Shown here: positions 17,945 through 24,734 of the stretch, in pieces
How the letters are laid out: every line of letters begins with the position of its first letter
Numbering within the stretch: position 1 is the first letter of the stretch
From: Helicobacter sp.
GTDB taxonomy: Bacteria; Campylobacterota; Campylobacteria; Campylobacterales; Helicobacteraceae
NCBI RefSeq assembly: GCF_022511165.1
Contig: NZ_JAFLSB010000012.1
Location: 1 to 44,377, forward strand
Direction of reading: 5' to 3'
DNA length: 44,377 nt
Program-made: the position numbers and the translations under genes
The notes under the pieces: model-generated
The model's database searches: none
What the model saw: only the letters and a program-made list of their open reading frames with translations
What the model was told of the DNA's origin: nothing

Positions 17945-17981
17945 TTTTAGAATATTTATTCATAAGAGAAATATTCTAAAA
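17945..17981. terminator. Perfect 13-base inverted repeat after ccsBA
   Basis: TTTTAGAATATTT (17945-17957) and AAATATTCTAAAA (17969-17981) are perfect complements separated by an 11-base loop. The stem is AT-only apart from one pair and is not followed by a long T-run on the plus strand. It begins 19 bases after the ccsBA stop and ends 33 bases before the next start. It may stop or weaken transcription, or act on the next gene. Confidence 0.45.
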
Positions 17982-18014
17982 TAACATAAATCATAAAAAC
18001 AAGGAGAAAAGTGA

Positions 18015-20066
18015 ATGAAGAAGGTTTTGTTGTGGATTCTTGGAATCATCTGCGCTATATTGCTGCTTATTATCATAGTGGTTTTTACGCCACCGGGCAA
18101 TATGCTAGTAAAAAGCATATTGCAATCACAAGTTGATAAATACGCTCCGCTAAAACTTGATGTAGAAAAGTTTTCACTTGGTTTTTCAAGCATTGATGTG
18201 CTTATCACACACGGCGATGCGGTTGCTATCACACTTGGGGGCGATTTTTCACTTTTTTCTCAAACGCTTGATGTAGCACTTAAGGTTGATGCAAAAGATA
18301 TATCGGTATTAGGAGAGCTTGTAGATACGCCCTTGCAGGGAGGATTTGTCATTAATACCACTGCAAAAGGCGCACTCAACCATATAGAAGTCAATACAAC
18401 AAGTGATATTGCTAAATCTTTCACTGACATTCGTGTGCTTTTGCAAGATTTTGCCCCTACTTCAATCATAGCACACATCAAAGATTTGCAAATCAAAGAA
18501 ATTTTGGCTATGGCGGGTATGAAGCCCTATGCAAGTGGTGCACTCAATCTTGAGGCTGATATTAAAGGCGATACCGATATGAATTTCAATGGAAATGCCC
18601 TTTTAAATATCGCCCAAGGTTTGGTTGATAGCGAACTTATCAAAAAAGATTTTGAAGTTGATGTGCCAAAAACAACTTTTGTCATTACTCTTAATGCTAT
18701 TTTTGATATGGATAAGCTCAATCACGATTTCAATTTTAATGCCAATATCGGCAATATCCATTCTAGCGGACAAACACTCATTACAGATCTCACCACAAAA
18801 ACAGATGTGAATATAAATCTTAGCGACCTCTCCGCTTTTACGCCACTCGCAGGAATGCCTATACGCGGAAACTTTGAAGCTCAAGTAGATATCACAGGCG
18901 GAATGGAATCTTTAGAAGTCAAGGGAAGCTCTAATCTCGCAAGCTCTCAAACAACCTTTAGCGCACTTCTTGCAGACCTTGCTCCACAAAATGCAGAAGC
19001 CCATATCAAAAATATGCGCCTTGATACGCTATTGTGGATGATTTATATGCCACGCTATGCCACAATGAATCTTAATCTTGATTCAGTATTGAGTGATTTT
19101 GATAAAGGTATTTCAACTAACACTGCCCTCACACTCTCTGGCATAACAAGCAATGCCGTGATGAAGCAAGAAATGGATATGGATATGCCAAATACAAACT
19201 TCACCATCACATCAAATGTAGCACTCAAAGAAGGCGTAGGCGAGGCAAACTCTAAGCTTACTTCTGATATTGCGCAAGTGAATTTAGATAAAACAAGCAT
19301 TAATCTTAATGATTTTGCGGTGAATGTCCCCTATGAAGCGAGTATCCCCAATCTCAAAAAGCTTAAATTTGCCACAGGTATAGAACTCGCGGGAGACTTT
19401 AAAGCCACAGGGGTAGCAAAGCTCACAGATGAAACCACCTATGCGGATTTTAATACCCAATCACTCGGGGGTAGTATCAACGCCATACTTAATAACAACA
19501 CGCTTACTGCAGCACTTAAGAATGTTAATACCCTTAAGCTTTTCAAAATGGCGCAACTGCCCGAAGTCTTTAGTTCAGATATGAATGGTGACTTGAATTA
19601 TGATACCTTGACAGAAAAAGGCACACTCAAGGCTATACTTAGTAATGGAAAGCTAATGCCTAATCAAGTAACTGAATTAGCACAAAAATATCTTAAAACT
19701 GATATTACAAAGGAGGCGTATGAAAACGCTGGGCTTAATGTGGTAATTAATAAGAATCTTATCACTACAGATATTGGGTTAAAAAGTGCTAACACCACTA
19801 TTTCCGCACAAGGCGCGAGTATTGATACAGATAAAAGCACGATTAATGCCGACCTGAAGTTCCAAATTAAAGACAAATATATCTATCTCAAGGCGCGCAA
19901 TCAGCTCTCTTCGCCCACTCTTAGCATTGACGCAAACGAGCTGATTAAAGCTGAAGCAGGAAAGGCGATTACAAAAGGCGTAGAACAAGCCCTTGATAAA
20001 TATATTAAAGATGATAAAATCAAAGATGGCGCGCAGAATCTCCTTAATAACTTCCTCAAAAAATAA
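18015..20066 (+). CDS. AsmA-like periplasmic protein with one N-terminal helix and three internal repeats
   Basis: A 683-residue protein with one strong membrane helix (residues 5-25) and then a beta-rich, Asn/Thr/Asp-rich body, the general layout of AsmA/TamB-type proteins of the envelope. I recognise no catalytic motif. The body repeats itself about every 175 residues: AHIKDL...GALNLEAD (153-182), AHIKNM...MNLNLDSV (329-358) and a weaker ALKNVN...MNGDLNYD (500-530). VPKTTFVITLNA (217-228) matches MPNTNFTITSNV (391-402) in the same way. The C-terminus is amphipathic and Lys/Asp-rich. AAGGAG precedes the ATG by eight bases. Relatives of AsmA move phospholipids between membranes; that this protein does so is inference. 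Confidence 0.75.
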   Translation: MKKVLLWILGIICAILLLIIIVVFTPPGNMLVKSILQSQVDKYAPLKLDVEKFSLGFSSIDVLITHGDAVAITLGGDFSLFSQTLDVALKVDAKDISVLGELVDTPLQGGFVINTTAKGALNHIEVNTTSDIAKSFTDIRVLLQDFAPTSIIAHIKDLQIKEILAMAGMKPYASGALNLEADIKGDTDMNFNGNALLNIAQGLVDSELIKKDFEVDVPKTTFVITLNAIFDMDKLNHDFNFNANIGNIHSSGQTLITDLTTKTDVNINLSDLSAFTPLAGMPIRGNFEAQVDITGGMESLEVKGSSNLASSQTTFSALLADLAPQNAEAHIKNMRLDTLLWMIYMPRYATMNLNLDSVLSDFDKGISTNTALTLSGITSNAVMKQEMDMDMPNTNFTITSNVALKEGVGEANSKLTSDIAQVNLDKTSINLNDFAVNVPYEASIPNLKKLKFATGIELAGDFKATGVAKLTDETTYADFNTQSLGGSINAILNNNTLTAALKNVNTLKLFKMAQLPEVFSSDMNGDLNYDTLTEKGTLKAILSNGKLMPNQVTELAQKYLKTDITKEAYENAGLNVVINKNLITTDIGLKSANTTISAQGASIDTDKSTINADLKFQIKDKYIYLKARNQLSSPTLSIDANELIKAEAGKAITKGVEQALDKYIKDDKIKDGAQNLLNNFLKK

Positions 20067-20079
20067 AGAGGCTTTGGGG

Positions 20080-20093
20080 GGAATATCTTTTGC
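20080..20093 (+). promoter_or_regulatory. Sigma-54-type promoter of the FlgF/FlgG-family gene
   Basis: GG at 20080-20081 and GC at 20092-20093 are ten bases apart in GGGGAATATCTTTTGCTT, the -24/-12 pattern required by RpoN, with a TTTTGC -12 element. Transcription would start near 20105, about 23 bases ahead of the ATG at 20128. Helicobacter and Campylobacter use sigma-54 for middle flagellar genes, and rpoN itself is at 32798-34105. Confidence 0.65.
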
Positions 20094-20127
20094 TTTTAGG
20101 CTCTTGTATTTTATATAAGGGGATATT

Positions 20128-20970
20128 ATGCAAAGCGGATATTATAACACCACAGGCGGTATGGTAACACAATTCAACCGCCTTGATCTTATCTCAAATA
20201 ATCTAGCCAACCTCAACACCGCAGGATTTAAACGCGATGATGTGGTTATAGGTGATTATTTGCGACTCTATGAAACACATAAAGAGCAGCTTCCCATAGA
20301 AGATCATACGCGTAAAGCTGCTAAGTTTCTTAATCGCACAATGGATCGTGTGCCTATCATCAGTGAAGAATACACCGATAGAAGTGTAGGGAGCCTCGCT
20401 CAAACAGATAATTCACTTGATTTTGCCCTGCAAAAAGAAAATGCGTATTTTGTTATCAAAACTCCCGATGGAATCCGCTATACACGCGATGGAAGCTTTA
20501 GCCTTGATAGTGAAGGATACATTGTCAATAAAAGTGGGCATTTAGTGCTTAGTCGTAATGGACTAGAAGAAGAGCAAGAGGAACAAAATGGGATTCAAAT
20601 CTCTGCAGGTTTAAATCTTGAAGCTGATGCTTCAGGCAATCTTTATGCAAGAAATCTCAATAATGATGCCATTGCCGAACAAATTAACATCGGCGCACTT
20701 GCAGTAGTAGCATTTGAGAATCCGCGATATTTGAAAAAAGTGGGACAAAATCTTTATGAATACCCCGCAGAAAGAGAAGATGAAAGAGAAATTGTGCGTG
20801 ATCCACTCCTTGCGCAAGGATTTATCGAAAAAAGCAATGTCAATGCTGTGCGTGAGATGAGCTCACTCATTGAAACAAATCGTCTCGTGGATATGTATTC
20901 TAAAGTAATGAAAAGCCATATGGACGACCTCAACGCAGAAGCGATTACAAAACTTGCCGTGCGAGCTTAA
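20128..20970 (+). CDS. flgF: Flagellar basal-body rod protein, FlgF/FlgG family
   Basis: A 280-residue rod protein. The N-terminus has the family motif DLISNNLANLNTAGFKRDD (about 19-37), followed by the core segment IRYTRDGSFSLDSEGYIVN and the C-terminal helix SNVNAVREMSSLIETNRLVDMYSKVM, which packs in the rod. It is less like FlgG than the second copy at 37844 and lacks the long glycine-rich ending of FlgG, so FlgF is the better label; in H. pylori the corresponding gene has been annotated as a second flgG. It is transcribed from a sigma-54-type promoter and has AAGGGGA as ribosome site. It is not in a cluster of flagellar genes. Confidence 0.87.
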   Translation: MQSGYYNTTGGMVTQFNRLDLISNNLANLNTAGFKRDDVVIGDYLRLYETHKEQLPIEDHTRKAAKFLNRTMDRVPIISEEYTDRSVGSLAQTDNSLDFALQKENAYFVIKTPDGIRYTRDGSFSLDSEGYIVNKSGHLVLSRNGLEEEQEEQNGIQISAGLNLEADASGNLYARNLNNDAIAEQINIGALAVVAFENPRYLKKVGQNLYEYPAEREDEREIVRDPLLAQGFIEKSNVNAVREMSSLIETNRLVDMYSKVMKSHMDDLNAEAITKLAVRA

Positions 20971-20992
20971 AAAATATATATTGAGGGAAAAT

Positions 20993-22687
20993 ATGCAGGG
21001 AGAGAAGCAAAGCATAAAAGAATTGCTTAATTGCTTTGAGTATATTAAATGTTATCATACTGATATGCTTGATTGCATAGGCATTATGCTTGAGATGTTT
21101 TGGCTCAAGCGACACTCTCCTGCTTTTATAGAATCTCTTATCGCCTTAGCGGCAAAGCGAAAGCCTATTTATGAGGAATATGCAAATGCGCTCAAAGATG
21201 CACTTGGCGAGGAGCTGTATATCCCGCTTAATCCTCACTCCAATCTCCTTAAGATTCTCAAAGTTATTGCAGCAAACGATGCCTCAAATCGCACAATTGA
21301 GGAATTTTTGCATATTATTACGCAAAAAAAGACTACACATAAGCTTTTTTCCTATTCTACGCCACTTGAAGTCAATGAACTCCTTGTAGGCTTACTTGAT
21401 ATTAAACCATCTCAAAGTGTGTATAACCCCTGCTATGGTATGGGGAGTTTGTTTTTTGCAATCGCCAACACCGCTCATCATATCGAACTCTATGGTGAGG
21501 AGCTAGAGGGTTCATTGGCGCGTATCGCAAAGATTATTTGCAAAATTTTGGATTTAAACTCAAATCATTTGCTTTTAAACAATATTCTCACAAATGAGCA
21601 ATTCAAGCATCAAAAGTTTGATAAAATCATTTGCAATCCACCTCTTGATAGCCACATAGGCACACAATTTTTAAAAGAAGACAAGCGATTTTCCACTTAT
21701 GAATCGCTTATTAAAACCCACCCAGAGCTTCTTTTTCTTATTCACTCTTTGTATTATCTTAAAGATAAAGGCGTGTTTATTTTGCGCACACAAACCTTGC
21801 TGAAAACCTCACTTGAAGGAAAATTGCGGGAGAGATTATGCGAAGAGGGATTAATAGAATCTATCATCGAGCTCCCTAAAAATATCTTCCCGCATCAAAC
21901 ACACGATTTTTTCATTATGGTGCTTTCACAAAACAATCACGCCATTTTGCATATCAATGCCAACTCGCCGCATTTTTATCGCAAAGATGGCAAATACAAC
22001 CGCATTATTCATCTTGATGAATTACTTGATATTTATCGTCATAAGCGCGTAGGGGAGTATTCCTCCCTCACGCCTCTGCACCAAATTAATCCCCACGATT
22101 TAAGCGTGAGCGCGTATGTGCAAAAGCCCACCAAACAACCACAAAATAACCATACACCCCTTGGTGCGCTTGATGTGCAAATATTTCGAGGACAGCGTGT
22201 GTATGGCGGAAGCAAAGATGAAAAAATTACCTATTTTGATTTGGGTATTGCTGATTTTACTGATTTTGGATTCTGCTATGAGTTTTCTACGCAAAGGTTT
22301 AAGGGCGATGTGCATAAGATTCACAGATATAGCCTTAAGCCCTATGATATAGCTATTTCTATTCGTGGCACAGCCCCCAAATTTACGATTCTAGCCCCAA
22401 GCATACAAGAACATAAAGTCGTAGCAAATGCAGGCATTATCATTGTGCGAGCTCCCAATGCGCAAGTTGCCATAGGGATTTACTGCTATCTTTTTTCTAC
22501 ACAAGGGCAAAATATACTTGCTAAGCTCTATGAACGCAATCTAGGCAATCTTAGCCCTTCTGATTTAGAGCAACTCCCTATTCCTAATGACTTCACACTC
22601 CACTCACAAGAGACTTTTTCTCAAATTGAAAACTATGCCCTAGAACTCAAATCCTTGCAAGATAAGATTCAAAAATTAAGGGGCTAA
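20993..22687 (+). CDS. HsdM-type N6-adenine methylase domain fused to an HsdS-like specificity domain; altered catalytic motifs
   Basis: A protein of about 564 residues. Residues 120-350 follow type I HsdM: YSTPLEVNELLVGLL, motif I at 145-151, motif IV at 215-218, then the LKDKGVFILRT, IESIIELPKNIFPHQ and FFIMVLSQ segments. Residues from about 370 onwards resemble one HsdS target-recognition unit: IFRGQRV, LKPYDIAISIRGTAPK, GIIIVRAPNAQ, and a final NLSPSDLEQLPIP with a coiled coil. Both catalytic motifs are unusual: motif I reads NPCYGMG where DPxxGSG is expected, and motif IV reads NPPL where NPP-F/Y/W is expected. No nuclease or helicase gene is near. I take the ATG at 20993, preceded by GAGGGA. 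It may be an orphan methylase, a half-site RM remnant, or a DNA-binding protein without catalysis. Confidence 0.8.
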   Translation: MQGEKQSIKELLNCFEYIKCYHTDMLDCIGIMLEMFWLKRHSPAFIESLIALAAKRKPIYEEYANALKDALGEELYIPLNPHSNLLKILKVIAANDASNRTIEEFLHIITQKKTTHKLFSYSTPLEVNELLVGLLDIKPSQSVYNPCYGMGSLFFAIANTAHHIELYGEELEGSLARIAKIICKILDLNSNHLLLNNILTNEQFKHQKFDKIICNPPLDSHIGTQFLKEDKRFSTYESLIKTHPELLFLIHSLYYLKDKGVFILRTQTLLKTSLEGKLRERLCEEGLIESIIELPKNIFPHQTHDFFIMVLSQNNHAILHINANSPHFYRKDGKYNRIIHLDELLDIYRHKRVGEYSSLTPLHQINPHDLSVSAYVQKPTKQPQNNHTPLGALDVQIFRGQRVYGGSKDEKITYFDLGIADFTDFGFCYEFSTQRFKGDVHKIHRYSLKPYDIAISIRGTAPKFTILAPSIQEHKVVANAGIIIVRAPNAQVAIGIYCYLFSTQGQNILAKLYERNLGNLSPSDLEQLPIPNDFTLHSQETFSQIENYALELKSLQDKIQKLRG

Positions 22688-22688
22688 A

Positions 22689-23168
22689 ATGAAAATTATA
22701 GATTCTCAAGTGCGTGATGTAAAAGAGGGCGCAAATGTAGTGCTTATCGCTCCAAGCAATCTTTATGGCTGTATTTTAGAAGATGATGTATTTGTGGGAC
22801 CATTTTGTGAGATTCAATGTGATGTAAGCATTGGCAAACGCACGCGTGTGCAGTCTCATAGCTTTATTTGCTCTTGTGTGCGCATTGGAAAAGATTGTTT
22901 CATAGGACACGGCGTGATGTTTATTAATGATAGCTTTGCAGATGGCGCACCCGCATCAAACAAGCAAAAGTGGAAAGAAACATATATTGGGAATCGTGTC
23001 TGTATTGGCTCAAATGCAACAATTTTGCCTGTATCTATTTGTGATGATGTAGTCATTGGTGCCGGAGCAGTTGTTACAAAAGATATTACACAAAGTGGAT
23101 TCTACATCGGTAATCCTGCACGATTTTTACGCGCCTTGCCTAAGCAAAACACATCGAAAGAAACATAA
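22689..23168 (+). CDS. Left-handed beta-helix acetyltransferase (WbpD/WlbB-like)
   Basis: A 159-residue hexapeptide-repeat transferase. Repeated [LIV]-G-x4 units run through ILEDDVFVGPFCEIQCDVSIGKRTRVQ, VRIGKDCFIGHGVMFIND and YIGNRVCIGSNATILPVSICDDVVIGAGAVV, ending with GFYIGNPAR, the usual acetyl-CoA site. Closest in layout are enzymes that N-acetylate UDP-linked amino sugars such as those of O-antigens. The matching oxidoreductase type is at 5599, but no aminotransferase of the pathway is in the window. It begins one base after the methylase-fusion stop and overlaps the uppS start by one base (TAATG), so it is translated with them. Confidence 0.82.
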   Translation: MKIIDSQVRDVKEGANVVLIAPSNLYGCILEDDVFVGPFCEIQCDVSIGKRTRVQSHSFICSCVRIGKDCFIGHGVMFINDSFADGAPASNKQKWKETYIGNRVCIGSNATILPVSICDDVVIGAGAVVTKDITQSGFYIGNPARFLRALPKQNTSKET

Positions 23169-23881
23169 TGAATCCTCCTTCTCCACGGCACATTGCTATC
23201 ATAATGGACGGCAATGGACGCTGGGCAACAAAACAAAGCAAAAAGCGCACACAAGGGCATAGAGAAGGTGTGAAAATTGTGCGTGATGTAACACAATGGT
23301 GTGCCTCTAAGCAGATTCCCTATCTCACACTCTATGCGTTTTCAACAGAAAATTGGAAGCGCCCAAAAATAGAAGTGGATTTTTTGATGGGGCTTTTAGA
23401 AAAATATCTGCATAATGAAAAATCAATGTATATTAAAAATAACATTAGATTCCGCGTGATAGGGGATATTAGCATTTTTAATACTGCTCTTAAAAATGCT
23501 ATTTTTGAATTAGAGCATATCACACAAAATCACACCAATCTCACGCAGATTCTTGCGCTTAATTATGGCTCACACGATGAACTCTCGCGTAGTTTTATTA
23601 AAATTGCTCATACATTAAGCCACAATGAGCTTATCGCACTCACACCAAAGCAAATGAGTGCGCTTATTAATGCCAACCTCGATACCGCTACCTTGCCTGA
23701 TGTGGATATGCTCATACGCACAGGAGGCGAAAAACGTATATCAAATTTTTTACTATGGCAATCAAGCTATGCGGAATTATTTTTCACACCCACATTGTGG
23801 CCTGATTTACGCACTGATGAACTTGATAATATGCTTAGTGAATTTTTAGGGCGCAAAAGACGATTTGGCGGGGTAAATTAA
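23168..23881 (+). CDS. uppS: Undecaprenyl diphosphate synthase (UppS)
   Basis: Cis-prenyltransferase that makes the C55 lipid carrier for peptidoglycan and LPS O-chain synthesis, from farnesyl and isopentenyl diphosphate. The 237-residue protein has the substrate motif HIAIIMDGNGRWA (catalytic Asp14), LYAFSTENWKRP, and the C-terminal IRTGGEKRISNFLLWQSSYAE segment that binds the isopentenyl substrate. Lengths and motifs are standard. The ATG overlaps the acetyltransferase stop. Its 3' end is only six bases from the stop of the convergent SLT-like gene, leaving no room for separate terminators. Confidence 0.96.
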   Translation: MNPPSPRHIAIIMDGNGRWATKQSKKRTQGHREGVKIVRDVTQWCASKQIPYLTLYAFSTENWKRPKIEVDFLMGLLEKYLHNEKSMYIKNNIRFRVIGDISIFNTALKNAIFELEHITQNHTNLTQILALNYGSHDELSRSFIKIAHTLSHNELIALTPKQMSALINANLDTATLPDVDMLIRTGGEKRISNFLLWQSSYAELFFTPTLWPDLRTDELDNMLSEFLGRKRRFGGVN

Positions 23882-23887
23882 TTTTAT

Positions 23888-24628
23888 CTACTCTTCTAAA
23901 ATCACAAAATTCTCTTTTTGCTTTAATGAGTTGGTATTTTTTGTATTTTTATCTTTATTTGCTTCTTGTGTTTCACGCATTGCGTTTTGAATCTCTAAGT
24001 TTTGTGTCTGCAAACGCGTATTTTTTAAGAAATCAATCGCATAATCTTTCTTAGCAGCCCTTGCAGCAGCAGGATTGAATCTAGGCATATACTCTTGTAG
24101 AGCCTTTACACGCGCAAATACATCTTCAAAATACTCCTGTGCCATTTTGTTACGTTCTTTATCTTTTTCCCAACTAAACCCTTTGTTATAGGATTTTATC
24201 ACCTCATACCAATTCCCATTGCGCACCTTTTGCCAATAATTAAGCTCATCAAGTGCCGTTTGAGAGGCGAAATCATCATCACGCATTAAAAGCTCTCCTA
24301 CCATATTGCGCATAAAATTTGAATCTTTTTGCTTATGTTTTTTGATAATGCCCGGAATATGCGCGTGATAGATACCGGCTGAAGGATCAGCAAAATTCAC
24401 ACGATACTCACCCGCGCACGATTCTTTCCACGCAATAGCCGCCATTGTATAGCCAAAGCCACTTTTTGCACCATATCTAAAGGCTTTAAGAATCACATTT
24501 TTTTGATTTTTATTAAAATCTTTGGGTTGCACACATTTGCCTTCAATCTTATGCAGCGGTAAAGCAAGAGCGGGTAAAATCACGCCACTTAGCAGCATAG
24601 CACACACGGCTTTTATCAAAATTTTCAC
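23888..24628 (-). CDS. Secreted SLT/lysozyme-fold-like protein
   Basis: A 246-residue exported protein with a signal peptide (residues 1-22). Weak but ordered marks of a lytic transglycosylase fold are visible: AWKES with a possible catalytic Glu69, SAGIYHAHI (83-91) where the family usually has the G-L-M-Q motif, and SYNKG (146-150) where it has AYNAG. Two cysteines (Cys32 and Cys71) could form a disulfide. The C-terminal 50 residues are Lys/Asn/Gln-rich and probably disordered. The position-two motif differs from active transglycosylases, so activity is uncertain. It is divergent from glyS with about 106 bases between. Confidence 0.6.
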   Translation of the reverse strand: MKILIKAVCAMLLSGVILPALALPLHKIEGKCVQPKDFNKNQKNVILKAFRYGAKSGFGYTMAAIAWKESCAGEYRVNFADPSAGIYHAHIPGIIKKHKQKDSNFMRNMVGELLMRDDDFASQTALDELNYWQKVRNGNWYEVIKSYNKGFSWEKDKERNKMAQEYFEDVFARVKALQEYMPRFNPAAARAAKKDYAIDFLKNTRLQTQNLEIQNAMRETQEANKDKNTKNTNSLKQKENFVILEE

Positions 24629-24734
24629 GCCCTCTTCCCCTTAAATTCATCAAATCTATGAGCGATGTTAAATCACTTTTTAATAACTCTGCGTTACAAT
24701 CACGCAATCATATCTAAAAATCAAAGGAATATTC

